Assembly: GCA_029560415.1 (NCBI GenBank)
Contig: JAKQKY010000362.1
Coordinates: 1-64,000, forward strand
Source of the DNA: Bacteroidota bacterium
Lineage (GTDB): Bacteria > Bacteroidota > Bacteroidia > Chitinophagales > Chitinophagaceae
Direction of reading: 5' to 3'
Length of the DNA stretch: 64,000 nt
The notes below the pieces were generated by a model. The model saw only the letters and a list, made by a program, of their open reading frames with translations, searched no databases and had not been told where the DNA came from. Of the stretch, positions 26,162-35,815 are shown one piece after another (the first letter of the stretch is position 1; each line of letters starts with the position of its first letter). Made by a program: the position numbers and the translations under genes.

Positions 26162-27637
26162 ATGAGCAAAGAACTTACAACAAGGGCAGCGGATTATTCG
26201 CAATGGTACAACGACCTGGTGATTAAAGGCGGACTGGCCGATTATTCGGCGGTACGGGGATGCATGGTGATTAAACCTTACGGCTATGCGCTTTGGGAAA
26301 ATATGCGTGACCAGTTAGATAAAATGTTTAAAGAAACCGGGCATGTGAATGCTTATTTCCCGTTGTTCATTCCCAAAAGTTTTTTGAGCAAAGAAGCGGC
26401 ACATGTGGAAGGATTTGCCAAGGAATGCGCCGTGGTAACGCATTACAGGCTGATGAACGATCCCAATGGAAAGGGCATCGTGGTAGATCCTGATGCCAAA
26501 CTGGAAGAAGAACTGATCGTGAGGCCAACGTCGGAAACGATCATCTGGAATACGTATAAAGACTGGATCCAATCATATCGTGATCTTCCGTTGCTGATAA
26601 ACCAGTGGGCCAACGTAGTACGCTGGGAGATGCGTACACGCTTGTTTTTGCGTACTGCAGAATTTTTATGGCAGGAAGGACATACGGCACATGCTACCAA
26701 AGAAGAAGCCGTTGAAGAAACTGAAAAAATGCTGGATGTATATGCCAGCTTCGTGGAAGAATACATGGCAGTGCCCGTGATCAAAGGTGTGAAAACGGCC
26801 AATGAACGTTTTGCAGGCGCTGAAGATACCTATTGTATTGAAGCGCTGATGCAGGATGGTAAAGCGTTGCAGGCTGGTACATCGCATTTCCTCGGGCAGA
26901 ATTTTGCCAAGGCTTTTGATGTGCAATTCCTGAACAAAGAAAATAAACTTGAATATGTTTGGGCCACGAGCTGGGGCGTTTCTACCAGGCTTATTGGTGC
27001 ATTGATCATGGCGCATAGTGATGACCAGGGATTGGTGATGCCCCCAAAGATCGCTCCACTGCAGGTGGTGATCGTACCGATATACAAAGGAGAAGAGAGC
27101 AAAGCAGTGATCGATGAAAAAGCAAACGGCATCATGAAAGATCTGAAGACACTGGGCATTTCGGTAAAATACGACAACAGTGATCATGCCAGGCCAGGAT
27201 GGAAATTTGCAGAGTATGAACTAAAAGGTGTTCCTGTGAGGATCGCACTCGGACTGCGTGATATTGAAAATAACGTGGTGGAAGTAGCCCGCAGGGATAC
27301 AAAGGAAAAAGTGCAGCTATCCATTACCGGTATTTCTGATGCGGTGAAAAATATCCTGGATGATATTCAACAGAATATGTACAACCGGGCGCTGGCATTT
27401 CGTAATGAAAATATTCGTTCCGCCAACAGCTGGGATGAGTTTGTACAGTTGCTGGATGAAAAGGGCGGATTTGTTTCGGCACATTGGGATGGCACCGGGG
27501 AAACAGAAGACAAGATCAAAGAACAAACGAAAGCTACCATACGATGCATTCCTTTAGGTAATCCTGCTGAAGACGGGGTATGTGTTTTGACGGGAAAGCC
27601 AAGCAAGCAAAGGGTTTTATTCGCAAGGGCCTACTAA
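26162..27637 (+). CDS. proS: Prolyl-tRNA synthetase (archaeal/eukaryal-type, short form)
   Basis: 491 residues without the bacterial-type editing insertion, so it is the ProS type 3 form common in Bacteroidota. Class II motifs are visible: motif 1 around [16 protein letters not shown], motif 2 [26 protein letters not shown], and motif 3 [28 protein letters not shown]. The anticodon-binding domain follows ([10 protein letters not shown]) with the C-terminal zinc-domain-like region (RCIPLGNP) ending in the typical aromatic Tyr. It charges tRNA-Pro in the cytosol. A clear terminator follows. Confidence 0.97.
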   Translation: MSKELTTRAADYSQWYNDLVIKGGLADYSAVRGCMVIKPYGYALWENMRDQLDKMFKETGHVNAYFPLFIPKSFLSKEAAHVEGFAKECAVVTHYRLMNDPNGKGIVVDPDAKLEEELIVRPTSETIIWNTYKDWIQSYRDLPLLINQWANVVRWEMRTRLFLRTAEFLWQEGHTAHATKEEAVEETEKMLDVYASFVEEYMAVPVIKGVKTANERFAGAEDTYCIEALMQDGKALQAGTSHFLGQNFAKAFDVQFLNKENKLEYVWATSWGVSTRLIGALIMAHSDDQGLVMPPKIAPLQVVIVPIYKGEESKAVIDEKANGIMKDLKTLGISVKYDNSDHARPGWKFAEYELKGVPVRIALGLRDIENNVVEVARRDTKEKVQLSITGISDAVKNILDDIQQNMYNRALAFRNENIRSANSWDEFVQLLDEKGGFVSAHWDGTGETEDKIKEQTKATIRCIPLGNPAEDGVCVLTGKPSKQRVLFARAY

Positions 27638-27655
27638 AATAAATTAGCATATCAG

Positions 27656-27684
27656 AAAGGCATTGATCATTCAATGCCTTTTTT
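27656..27684 (+). terminator. Rho-independent terminator of proS
   Basis: An 11-bp stem AAAGGCATTGA / TCAATGCCTTT with a TCAT loop, followed by a run of T on the plus strand. Confidence 0.88.
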
Positions 27685-27737
27685 AATTGGATATATCGCA
27701 AAAGTTATACATATTCGTACACCTTAAACCAACTCTT

Positions 27738-28184
27738 ATGGATTCAATTACCCGTGATCATTTATCAAACCTCGACCTGCAGGCTGATAATGAAGTGAAG
27801 CAGCAATTATTTGATGCAAGTAAATGGACGAAGTTTATCTCCATATCTGCATTTGTAGCTTGTGCCTTCCTGGTCTTAGTTGCCATTATGGGCGGTGAAG
27901 TGTTGGCAGAAATGGCAGGGCGCATGATGCCAAATGAGATGTTCCGGGGCGTTAAAGTTGGATTTTTCCTCGGTATCCTGGTATTTTTAATTGCAGTGAT
28001 CACTTTTGTATATTATTTATTATTCAATTTTTCATCAAAAGTCAAAAGGGCTTTGCTGAGTGAAAACACAGATTTACTCAACGGTGGATTGAGGTCGCTC
28101 AAAATATTTTTCATCATAAGTGGTGTATTTTCCATACTTACCCTGCTAAACTCACTTTATAAATTGTTTTTGACAAATTCTTAA
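27738..28184 (+). CDS. DUF5362-type membrane protein (first of a pair)
   Basis: 148 residues from the ATG of MDSITRDHLS; an upstream TTG would add 17 residues without homology. An N-terminal soluble segment is followed by SKWTKFISISAFVACAFLVLVAIM, a second helix (VGFFLGILVFLIAVITFVYYLLF) and a C-terminal pair (LRSLKIFFIISGVFSILTLL). The layout matches the DUF5362 family, which resembles small inner-membrane proteins of unknown function. The next gene, 9 bp downstream, encodes a paralog. Confidence 0.75.
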   Translation: MDSITRDHLSNLDLQADNEVKQQLFDASKWTKFISISAFVACAFLVLVAIMGGEVLAEMAGRMMPNEMFRGVKVGFFLGILVFLIAVITFVYYLLFNFSSKVKRALLSENTDLLNGGLRSLKIFFIISGVFSILTLLNSLYKLFLTNS

Positions 28185-28193
28185 AACAACTTT

Positions 28194-28628
28194 ATGGAAC
28201 AAACTCCAACAAACAGCATATTCGAACTTGAAATAAACGAAGAAGGTAAATCACAATTACGTGGAATTGCTCAATGGGGATACGTGAACGCTTTAGTAAG
28301 CATCATCTCACTTGGCATCAGCATCGTGACCAGTGTAATGTTAGTATCCAGGTTGGGTGAGAATGATACCAGTTTATTGGCTTCTACGGTTATTAGCACA
28401 TTGCTTATTGTTATAGTTTCACTTCTACTCAATTTAACATTAATGGCAGCTGCCAATAATATAAAAAAGGGACTTGCCGGAAGCGACCAGGGCACATTTA
28501 ATGTAGGACTTGGTAAACTCACAACCTACTTCCGCATTTTAGGAATTCTCACCATCATCGGTCTGGTTATCTTATTCCTGGCCATCGTAATCGGGTTGCT
28601 GGCGGGCGCTTCACAAGGATTCAAATAA
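28194..28628 (+). CDS. DUF5362-type membrane protein (second of a pair)
   Basis: 144 residues. Like its upstream neighbour it begins with a short soluble part (LEINEEGKSQLRGIAQWGYVNALVS), then helices around 35-55, 65-90 and 115-140, with NNIKKGLAGSDQGTFNVGLGKLTTYFRILGI linking the last two. The two proteins align in topology and probably arose by tandem duplication. They may form a hetero-oligomer in the inner membrane. Function unknown. It converges with the RDD gene, leaving only 2 bp. Confidence 0.75.
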   Translation: MEQTPTNSIFELEINEEGKSQLRGIAQWGYVNALVSIISLGISIVTSVMLVSRLGENDTSLLASTVISTLLIVIVSLLLNLTLMAAANNIKKGLAGSDQGTFNVGLGKLTTYFRILGILTIIGLVILFLAIVIGLLAGASQGFK

Positions 28629-28630
28629 GG

Positions 28631-29416
28631 TCATTCTTTTGTGGCCAGGTAATTATAATCTTCCAGAAGTTTTTCCAGGAAGGCCGATGGGCTTAGGGTT
28701 GACTGTATGTTCAACACTTCCTTCACCTTGGCTTCTACGCGGTAACACAAATCTTCATTTTTTCTTTTCTGCGATTGGGTTAGTACCGATTTGATGGTAT
28801 TAATATCGCCATCGCTTAAACGCATTACTTCGGGGAACATTACTTTGTAATCCTGGTCGCGGATGTCCATAAAAACGGTATCGGCTATACTAAGTTCCGA
28901 TTTACTGTCTACGATCACTGTACCAGCTGCTATGTCGCCGAGCCGTTGTCCCTTCTTAGTAACAAGGATGCAGATGATCACGCCGATTCCAAGGAACCCG
29001 GTGATGATAACGTAAGCGTATAGGGCGCTTTCCGAAAAAACCATGTAGCCGAATAAAAAGGGCCATTCAAAAAACTTGGTGATCCATCGAAGTACATATT
29101 GCCCCATGGTGGCTTCTCCGCCATCGAGGCTGATCACACGTATAGACATGAGCTTTTTGCCAATGGTTTGCCCGTTCATCCATAATTCGGTGAGCAGCGA
29201 ATAGAATAACATGGGAAGGGAAATAACCAATATGTCGAGACCGATATTATCGTGCAACGTGATGGAAAAGCCATTGTATAGCACATATTTCATAGATACC
29301 AGGTAGGCAATGAGCAGGATAAAATCGATCATATAAGCCAGCAATCTTTTGTGAAAGGATGCAAGCTCAAATTCGAGGTCGATGTTAAAAGCCGTTGATA
29401 TCTGTATAATAGACAT
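28631..29416 (-). CDS. RDD family membrane protein
   Basis: About 261 residues from MSIIQISTAF; a Met eight codons upstream is also possible. The RDD domain spans about 15-160: FHKRLLAYMIDFILLIAYLV carries the family's Arg and Asp on helix 1, LWMNGQTIGKKLMSIRVISLDGG is the second signature, and a final QRLGDIAAGTVIV follows. A C-terminal cytosolic region of about 100 residues (KVMFPEVMRLSDGDINTIKSVL) is the extension usual in this cluster. The gene faces away from the SpoIIM-like gene and heads the RDD/SpoIIM/DUF4129/DUF4350/MoxR/DUF58 set. Role not established; a channel- or transport-like task is often proposed. Confidence 0.9.
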   Translation of the reverse strand: MSIIQISTAFNIDLEFELASFHKRLLAYMIDFILLIAYLVSMKYVLYNGFSITLHDNIGLDILVISLPMLFYSLLTELWMNGQTIGKKLMSIRVISLDGGEATMGQYVLRWITKFFEWPFLFGYMVFSESALYAYVIITGFLGIGVIICILVTKKGQRLGDIAAGTVIVDSKSELSIADTVFMDIRDQDYKVMFPEVMRLSDGDINTIKSVLTQSQKRKNEDLCYRVEAKVKEVLNIQSTLSPSAFLEKLLEDYNYLATKE

Positions 29417-29521
29417 GTACTGCAATTTACAAACTGCCATTATAAAAGGATATTTTTTTATTTATCAAAAATGAAGCAAATTGTATAGATAATCTGCATC
29501 CCGAAACAAAAATCGTATAGC

Positions 29522-30544
29522 GTGAGAGAAGCGATGTTTATAAAGAAACATGCTGAGAAGTGGAAAACTTACCAGCACCAGGAAACGAAAAATCCGGATG
29601 AAACCGCTGAGCGCTTCATTACCCTGATCGATGATCTTTCTTATGCCAAAACATTTTATCCACGGAGTAAGGTAACCCGCTGGATCAATGGCATTGCTGC
29701 CGGCATTTACCAGGGCATTTACCAGAACCGTAAAGAAAAATACAGCCGCATCTTCCAGTTCTGGAAATATGAACTTCCGATGTTGTTCAAAAAATATCAC
29801 CGCATCTTTTTATTTACGACGTTGATCTTCGTGTTGTTTGTAACCATCGGGTATCTTTCATCTGCACACAATCCTTCCTTTGTACGTGGCGTACTGGGCG
29901 ACCAATACGTAAATATGACCGAAGACAATATTGCCAATGGAGATCCATTTGGGGTGTATAAAGACGCAAATCCTTTTACAATGTTTATTCGCATTGCCTT
30001 TAATAATATCCGGGTAGCGTTTCTAACCTTCATTGGCGGTTTCACGCTTGGTTTTTTTACGCTCTCGTTATTGTGGAGCAATGGGATCATGCTCGGTAGT
30101 TTTCAATACCTGTTCTTTGCAAACGGGTTGGGCATGAAATCGATCATGGTGATCTGGATCCATGGCACTATTGAAATATCTTCCATTATCATTGCTGCAT
30201 CTGCAGGCTTCATACTTGCAAATGGTCTTTTATTTCCCGGCACGTATACCCGGCTCGAATCCTTTAAGAAGGGAGTGAAGGATGCAGCCAAAGTATTGAT
30301 CAGCCTCATTCCTTTTTTTATTATGGCGGCATTTCTCGAAAGTTATATTACCCATCTCATGAGCCAGACTTTTGATAAATCGGCCAATGTGGGCATGCCG
30401 GTGTGGATGAGCATTGTGATACTGGCAGGATCCTTTTTCCTGATTGCCTGGTATTTTGTGATCTGGCCAATGCGGCTCAGCAAACGTGGCGGCATTATTC
30501 AATCGGATGGAATCATAGCCAGGTTAAATAATGCGGATGCGTAA
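29522..30544 (+). CDS. Stage II sporulation protein M-like membrane protein
   Basis: 340 residues with a GTG start, chosen because the family N-terminus MREAxFxKKxxEKWK begins there. A cytosolic start (about 1-95) is followed by five or six membrane helices (first about 99-120). The core GGFTLGFFTLSLLWSNGIMLGSF and IWIHGTIEISSIIIAASAGFILANGLLFPGTYTR is the SpoIIM signature. No sporulation is expected in Bacteroidota; here the protein belongs to the MoxR-associated cluster and may build a membrane complex with the RDD protein. The last 14 bp overlap the next gene. Confidence 0.9.
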   Translation: MREAMFIKKHAEKWKTYQHQETKNPDETAERFITLIDDLSYAKTFYPRSKVTRWINGIAAGIYQGIYQNRKEKYSRIFQFWKYELPMLFKKYHRIFLFTTLIFVLFVTIGYLSSAHNPSFVRGVLGDQYVNMTEDNIANGDPFGVYKDANPFTMFIRIAFNNIRVAFLTFIGGFTLGFFTLSLLWSNGIMLGSFQYLFFANGLGMKSIMVIWIHGTIEISSIIIAASAGFILANGLLFPGTYTRLESFKKGVKDAAKVLISLIPFFIMAAFLESYITHLMSQTFDKSANVGMPVWMSIVILAGSFFLIAWYFVIWPMRLSKRGGIIQSDGIIARLNNADA

Positions 30545-31325
30545 ACTTTTCCTGATATGTTTATTGTGTTGTTGCGGGTGCTTCCAAAGCATGGCGCAAG
30601 TAGAGCGTTTTGAGTATGTTGATTCGAGCCTGATGGAGGACCCGACTGAAACAAAGGAGTATGTAATGGAAGGCGAAAAGTCCACAGAGCCGGATACCAT
30701 GCTTTACTCGCGGGTGATCAATATTCCCTCCGATAGCCTGCGTGCCTGGAAGACCAATCCATCATTTAAGTATATGCGTAACCTGGATAGCCTGTTAAAA
30801 GCATACCAGGAATCGTTGAAGAAGAAAGATCCTGCTGACTACGGAGGTTCGTCTAGTGTACCCCGTTATAACCCGTTTGGTTCTGTGTTTGTACAGGTTA
30901 TTTTATGGATCCTGGCAGGGGCTGCGGTATTGTTTATTTTATACCGGTTATTCTTAAGCAATGGTTTATTTATCCGGAACCGCGAAGCAAAGGCGGTGCA
31001 GGAGATTTCAGAAGAACAGCATGTTGCCGATGTGCAGGATTTTGATACTTTGGTAAAACAAGCCTATCGCCAGTCGGATTACAGGATGGCAGTGCGCTGG
31101 CTTTTCCTGAAAACGATCCGGCAGTTGGGTGACAAGGGGCATTTACAACCTTCGCCTGATAAAACCAATTTTCAATATGTGCAGCAAATCGATGCAAATA
31201 AGAAGAATGAATTTGCCTCGCTGGTATTGCGTTATGAGTATGTGTGGTATGGACATATAAACATTAGCCGGGAACAGTACGAACAGGTGGAGCTGCGGTT
31301 CCAGTCATTTTTTAATAAAATTTAA
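30531..31325 (+). CDS. DUF4129 domain membrane protein
   Basis: 264 residues; a second ATG two codons later is an equally good start. A signal peptide (about 1-22, CGCFQSMAQ) precedes an extracytoplasmic part with YSRVINIPSDSLRAWKTNPSFKYM. One membrane helix lies at about 122-143 (FVQVILWILAGAAVLFILYRLFL), and the C-terminal cytosolic DUF4129 domain at about 165-262 (DFDTLVKQAYRQSDYRMAVRWLFLKTIRQL, FASLVLRYEYVWYGHINI). DUF4129 proteins are standard members of MoxR/DUF58 loci. It overlaps the SpoIIM-like gene by 14 bp and precedes the DUF4350 gene by 11 bp, so the cluster is one operon. Confidence 0.88.
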   Translation: MRMRKLFLICLLCCCGCFQSMAQVERFEYVDSSLMEDPTETKEYVMEGEKSTEPDTMLYSRVINIPSDSLRAWKTNPSFKYMRNLDSLLKAYQESLKKKDPADYGGSSSVPRYNPFGSVFVQVILWILAGAAVLFILYRLFLSNGLFIRNREAKAVQEISEEQHVADVQDFDTLVKQAYRQSDYRMAVRWLFLKTIRQLGDKGHLQPSPDKTNFQYVQQIDANKKNEFASLVLRYEYVWYGHINISREQYEQVELRFQSFFNKI

Positions 31326-31336
31326 GGCAAAGGCAT

Positions 31337-32536
31337 TTGAATAGGAGGATCATATACGGGATACTGTTTTGTTTACTGCTTGGCGGCCTGGGCTGTTCGA
31401 GAAAATCGGCCATGCCCGACTTAAAGGAAACATATTCTGCAAAAGATACAAGGCCCTTTGGTGCATGGGTTGCATTCCGGATACTTAGCAATAGTTTTCC
31501 TGGTAATTTTATTCATCGTACCAACCAACCACTATCTGCTTCGGGAGCCTTTGCATACAATAATCATTCTTTGTATGTGTGTATCACCCAAAATTTCTGG
31601 CCCGAACAGAAGGATGTGAATGCACTGCTGGATTATGTAAGCCAGGGTAATAGCTTTTTTCTTTCTGCAAGTAACATTGATTCTTTATTGCTCGATAAAT
31701 TATCGGCCGAGATACAGCAACCTTCCTACCTGGAGCATGTTTCCCCGTTATCTTATGAGAAGACTTCTGTGAGGCTGATCGACGAGGCCAATCGCCCGAA
31801 AGATTCATTCAGCTATTTCTATAATCCTTTCGGCAGACACTTTTTAAAACTGAACGAATTCTCGAGCAGGATCGTTGGGTATAACGGTGACGGCAAGGTG
31901 AACTGCATGGTATATTTCTGGGGCAAGGGAAAGATATTCCTGCACACGGAACCCAGGGCTTTCAGTAATTATTTCCTGCTTACCCGCAACAATGCCGGTT
32001 ATATGCGCCAGATCCTCCAACTCATGAACAGCGATCCGCTGCATGTGTATTGGGATGATTATTATAACCGGCAAAACAGCCGAGCAGGGAAAGGCTCATT
32101 TTCTACTTTTAGCGAAATAATGAAATACCCGCCACTGGCTACGGCATTCTGGCTTGCTTTGTTGTTGCTGCTGTTTTATGTCAGTTTTGGCGGGAAGCGC
32201 AGGCAGCGGATCATTCCGCAGATTAAACCTGTTCAAAATAGTTCGGTTGCTTTTACAGAAGCCATTGCACGTTTGTATCTTCAACAAAAAGACAATAAGA
32301 ATATTGCTGATAAGATGATCGCTTATTTCAATGAACATGTACGCACGCATTATTTCCTTTCGGGCATCCCGGGCAGTGCCGATTTCATGCTGGCGCTTAG
32401 CAGGAAGAGTGGAGTATCACTTGAAAAAACCACCTCGCTTTACAGGGCCATAGAACACGCCAGCCAAAGCGGGGAGATCGATGATTACCAACTGTTATCC
32501 TTAAACGAACAAATACAGTCATTCTATAAAAAATAA
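31337..32536 (+). CDS. DUF4350 domain membrane protein
   Basis: 399 residues with a TTG start, because no ATG or GTG lies before the lipoprotein-like signal (LLLGGLGCSRK). The DUF4350 part, about 30-240, begins with TYSAKDTRPFGAWVAFRIL and includes LLDYVSQGNSFFLSAS and GKIFLHTEPRAFSNYFLL. One membrane helix follows at about 272-290 (PLATAFWLALLLLLFYVSFGG). A cytosolic C-terminal helical region of about 105 residues closes the protein. It resembles the GATase-like fold that sits beside DUF4129 in these loci. The MoxR gene starts 4 bp later. Confidence 0.85.
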   Translation: MNRRIIYGILFCLLLGGLGCSRKSAMPDLKETYSAKDTRPFGAWVAFRILSNSFPGNFIHRTNQPLSASGAFAYNNHSLYVCITQNFWPEQKDVNALLDYVSQGNSFFLSASNIDSLLLDKLSAEIQQPSYLEHVSPLSYEKTSVRLIDEANRPKDSFSYFYNPFGRHFLKLNEFSSRIVGYNGDGKVNCMVYFWGKGKIFLHTEPRAFSNYFLLTRNNAGYMRQILQLMNSDPLHVYWDDYYNRQNSRAGKGSFSTFSEIMKYPPLATAFWLALLLLLFYVSFGGKRRQRIIPQIKPVQNSSVAFTEAIARLYLQQKDNKNIADKMIAYFNEHVRTHYFLSGIPGSADFMLALSRKSGVSLEKTTSLYRAIEHASQSGEIDDYQLLSLNEQIQSFYKK

Positions 32537-32540
32537 TATC

Positions 32541-33518
32541 ATGGAAGAAAATTTCTTTGAAGAGCGGAAAAGCATCACAGAGTTAAATGCAGCATTGGAA
32601 AAGATCCGTAGCGAAATTTCGCGGGTGATCGTCGGACAGCAACAGTTGGTGGACCTCCTGCTCATTGGCCTGCTTTGTGATGGACATATCCTCATCGAAG
32701 GGGTGCCGGGGGTGGCCAAAACACTTGCTGCCAAACTGATGGCGAAGATCATGGATATCCAGTTCTCCAGGTTGCAATTCACACCCGATATGATGCCCAG
32801 CGATGTAATTGGTACGGCTGTGTTCAACCCCAAGGAAGGAAGCTTTAGTTTCAAGGCTGGCCCGGTATTCAGCAACATTGTACTTATAGATGAGATCAAC
32901 AGGGCCCCTGCAAAAACGCAGGCGGCACTTTTTGAAGTTATGGAAGAACGACAGGTTACCGTTGACGGCTATACGCACCTGATGGGATATCCCTTCATCG
33001 TGCTGGCCACCCAGAACCCGGTTGAGCAGGAGGGAACGTACCGGCTGCCCGAAGCACAGCTTGATCGTTTCCTGTTTAAAGTAGATGTTCACTATCCCAG
33101 CCTGCAGGAAGAGATACAAATTCTTCAAATGCAGCAGGGGAAAAACCAGTATGAAATGCTGCAGGACGTGAACAAGATTTTAACGCCTGATGCTATACGC
33201 TATTTCAGGAAGATCGTGCAGGATGTGAATATTGAATCAAGGCTGATCGAGTACATTGCCGCCATTGTAAATGAAACCCGCAATAACCCATCCCTGTTCC
33301 TGGGAGCATCTCCGCGGGCTTCCCTTGCCTTACTTAAATCGGCCAAAGCATCTGCGGCTATTCGTGGCCGTGATTTCGTGATCCCGGAAGATGTGGTGGA
33401 AATGGCACCCCATGTGCTTCGTCACCGCATCATGCTCACGCCCGAAAAAGAGATGGAAGGTATCAGCCCGGATGAGCTGATCGACAGCATACTGAAATCG
33501 GTGGAAGTACCCCGTTAA
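32541..33518 (+). CDS. MoxR family AAA+ ATPase
   Basis: 325 residues. Walker A is EGVPGVAKTLAAK, Walker B IVLIDEINRAPAKTQAALFE, sensor 1 VLATQNPVEQEGTYRLPEAQLDRF and sensor 2 GASPRASLALLKSAKA, all in MoxR form. MoxR ATPases act as chaperones that assemble or activate metal- or VWA-containing complexes; the partner here is probably the DUF58 protein encoded next. Cytosolic. The gene is in the middle of the operon. Confidence 0.96.
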   Translation: MEENFFEERKSITELNAALEKIRSEISRVIVGQQQLVDLLLIGLLCDGHILIEGVPGVAKTLAAKLMAKIMDIQFSRLQFTPDMMPSDVIGTAVFNPKEGSFSFKAGPVFSNIVLIDEINRAPAKTQAALFEVMEERQVTVDGYTHLMGYPFIVLATQNPVEQEGTYRLPEAQLDRFLFKVDVHYPSLQEEIQILQMQQGKNQYEMLQDVNKILTPDAIRYFRKIVQDVNIESRLIEYIAAIVNETRNNPSLFLGASPRASLALLKSAKASAAIRGRDFVIPEDVVEMAPHVLRHRIMLTPEKEMEGISPDELIDSILKSVEVPR

Positions 33519-33570
33519 TTAAATATCCTTTGCGGGTCAAGGAACCTAAATCGTTTGTAACAATTCAATA

Positions 33571-34914
33571 ATGCGTTTTATCAGGAAATATATCGGCGAT
33601 CTTTTTATTCCCATGCGGTTTTACCTGCTCACAGGCCTATGCGGACTACTGTTTGTGCTGGCATTTTTTGTGCCGGTTATTTACCCGTTTGTTCGCATCA
33701 TTGGCTGGGTATATTTCATGTTGATTTGTATCGATTATATTTTCATGTTCTTCCTGGGTCGTTCACCCAGGGTGAAAAGAATGGTCGGCGACCGGTTGAG
33801 CAATGGAGATCAAAACAGGATCATCTTACGCATCAGTAACCGGATGAATTTTGCCGTGCACATGACCATTATCGATGAATTGCCCGCACAATTCCAGGTA
33901 AGGGATTTTGAGCTCCATAAATCATTTGCAGCCCGCCAGGAGTTGCAGCTAGGGTATAGTGTAAAGCCAACTGAACGGGGTGTGTATGAATTCGGCAGGG
34001 TATTGTTGTACACTACTTCGGGATTGGGTTTGCTTTCACGCAGGTTTGTGATTGATGCAGCCCAATCAGTTTCGGTATATCCATCATTTATGCAGCTCAG
34101 GAAATACCAGCTGATCTCGCACACAACACTTGCCAATGAACATGGCAGTAAAAAATACAGGAAGATCGGGCATAGCATGGAGTTTGAACAGATAAAGGAT
34201 TATGTAACGGGAGATGATATGCGCAGTATCAACTGGAAGGCCACTGCCCGTAAAGGCATGCTGATGGTGAATAATTATACCGATGAAAAATCGCAACAGG
34301 TATTTTGCCTGGTTGATAAAGGAAGGCTGATGAAAATGCCGTTCAACGGACTTAGTTTGCTCGACTATGCCATCAACAGCAGCCTGGTGATGACCAATGT
34401 ATGCCTGCAGAAGCAGGATAAGATCGGGCTCATCACATTTGCCGATAAAATTGGATCGGTATTACCGGCTGAACGAAAGGCCACGCAAAGGGAAAATATT
34501 CTTCAGGTTTTATACAAGCAGCAAACCGCTTTCCTGGAATCAGATTTTGAAATGTTGTACCTGCAATTGCGTCAGAAAATAAAGCAACGCAGCCTCCTGG
34601 TTCTATATACAAATTTTGAATCCTTGAATGGCCTGCATCGCCAATTGCCCTACCTGCGTTCCATTGCCAGGCACCACCTGTTGCTGGTTGTATTTTTTGA
34701 AAATACCGAACTTAGCCGTTTATCTCACGCCGAAGCTCATAACCTGGAGGATGTATATGTGAAAACCATCGCAGATAAATTTGTGTCGGAGAAGAAAATG
34801 ATCGTGAAAGAATTGTCTAAATATGGAATTCTGTCTATCCTCACTTCTCCCGAAAACCTCACTGTAAACAGCATCAACAAATACCTTGAACTAAAAGCCA
34901 GGCAGGCTATTTAA
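33571..34914 (+). CDS. DUF58 domain protein (VWA-like), MoxR partner
   Basis: 447 residues. Two N-terminal membrane helices (about 16-34 and 38-62) are followed by an Ig-like segment (about 85-190) and the DUF58 signature FEQIKDYVTGDDMRSINWKATARKG near 205-235. A degenerate von Willebrand A-type domain follows (VFCLVDKGRLM, LLDYAINSSLVMTNVCLQKQDKIGLITFAD). The classic MIDAS DxSxS is not intact here (DKGR). It probably forms a membrane complex with the DUF4129 and DUF4350 proteins under MoxR control. Confidence 0.92.
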   Translation: MRFIRKYIGDLFIPMRFYLLTGLCGLLFVLAFFVPVIYPFVRIIGWVYFMLICIDYIFMFFLGRSPRVKRMVGDRLSNGDQNRIILRISNRMNFAVHMTIIDELPAQFQVRDFELHKSFAARQELQLGYSVKPTERGVYEFGRVLLYTTSGLGLLSRRFVIDAAQSVSVYPSFMQLRKYQLISHTTLANEHGSKKYRKIGHSMEFEQIKDYVTGDDMRSINWKATARKGMLMVNNYTDEKSQQVFCLVDKGRLMKMPFNGLSLLDYAINSSLVMTNVCLQKQDKIGLITFADKIGSVLPAERKATQRENILQVLYKQQTAFLESDFEMLYLQLRQKIKQRSLLVLYTNFESLNGLHRQLPYLRSIARHHLLLVVFFENTELSRLSHAEAHNLEDVYVKTIADKFVSEKKMIVKELSKYGILSILTSPENLTVNSINKYLELKARQAI

Positions 34915-34953
34915 CCAAGTGCTGCAGATATAGTACATTCGCAAAAAATCATT

Positions 34954-35733
34954 TTGGCAAATAAAGATTCTTATTGGCGCAAACACAAGGAGAAGATCGC
35001 CGGCGATATGCCTGAGTCGGTTGTGCGTAAAACATACAACCCTATCAGCGCTGAACAGAAAGCTCTTTATGAAGCCGGGAAAGTTTTATTGATTGATAAA
35101 CCCATACATTGGACTTCCTTTGATGTGGTGCGTAAGATCCGCAACAGCATTGGCATCAAAAAAGTGGGCCATGCAGGCACCCTTGATCCATTGGCTACAG
35201 GGTTACTGATTGTGTGCACGGGGAAATTCACGAAGCAGATCAACGAATACATGGCGCAGGAGAAGGAGTATACCGGTAGTTTCACCCTGGGTGCGGTTAC
35301 GCCAACTTATGACCTGGAAAGTACACCCGAGCAACAAAAGGATTATTCATCAATAACTGCAGAACAGGTAGAAATGGCGGCAAATACTTTTATTGGTGAT
35401 ATACAGCAATTACCCCCGATCTATTCAGCCATTAAAAAGCAGGGTACACCATTGTACGAGTTGGCCAGGAGAGGAGAAGAAGTAGAATTGAAACCAAGGG
35501 CCATTCACATCGGCCAGTTCGAGATCGTGCGTATTGAAATGCCCGTAGTACATTTTCGCATTGTATGTTCAACGGGAACCTATATACGCAGTATTGCACA
35601 TGATATGGGAATCGCACTGGGATGTGGTGCTTACCTCAGTGCATTGCGCCGTACACGCATAGGGTCCTTTAGTACTGATGGTGCTATGAGCATGGAAGCA
35701 TTCATGGAATCGCTGGGAAGCAGTACCAGCTGA
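34954..35733 (+). CDS. truB: tRNA pseudouridine(55) synthase
   Basis: 259 residues from a TTG; an ATG 18 codons later (MPESVV) is a good alternative. The core begins GKVLLIDKPIHWTSFDVV. Catalytic Asp78 is in VGHAGTLDPLATGLL, followed by KEYTGSFTLGAVTPTYD, QLPPIYSAIKKQGTPLYELAR and the C-terminal CSTGTYIRSIAHDMG. It makes pseudouridine 55 in the T-loop of tRNAs. The C-terminal PUA domain is not present in this short form. It begins 39 bp after the DUF58 gene and may be read through from that operon. Confidence 0.97.
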   Translation: MANKDSYWRKHKEKIAGDMPESVVRKTYNPISAEQKALYEAGKVLLIDKPIHWTSFDVVRKIRNSIGIKKVGHAGTLDPLATGLLIVCTGKFTKQINEYMAQEKEYTGSFTLGAVTPTYDLESTPEQQKDYSSITAEQVEMAANTFIGDIQQLPPIYSAIKKQGTPLYELARRGEEVELKPRAIHIGQFEIVRIEMPVVHFRIVCSTGTYIRSIAHDMGIALGCGAYLSALRRTRIGSFSTDGAMSMEAFMESLGSSTS

Positions 35734-35754
35734 TCATTCCTACCGTCATTGATA

Positions 35755-35800
35755 TCTCTGTGAAACTCTGTGCAAAACTCTAATTCCTCTGTGGTTTAAA
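35755..35800. repeat. CTCTGTG-type intergenic repeat
   Basis: Contains CTCTGTGAAACTCTGTGCAA and CCTCTGTGGTTTAAAAA. The same words recur between 53089 and 53300. The sequence is non-coding and lies between two converging genes, truB and the BamA/TamA-like gene. Confidence 0.65.
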
Positions 35801-35815
35801 AAAGCTACTCCATTT

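Noticed and set aside
29522..30544. SpoIIM-like gene as evidence of sporulation
   Set aside because: The family is widespread in non-sporulating Bacteroidota as part of the MoxR cluster; no sporulation genes are near.
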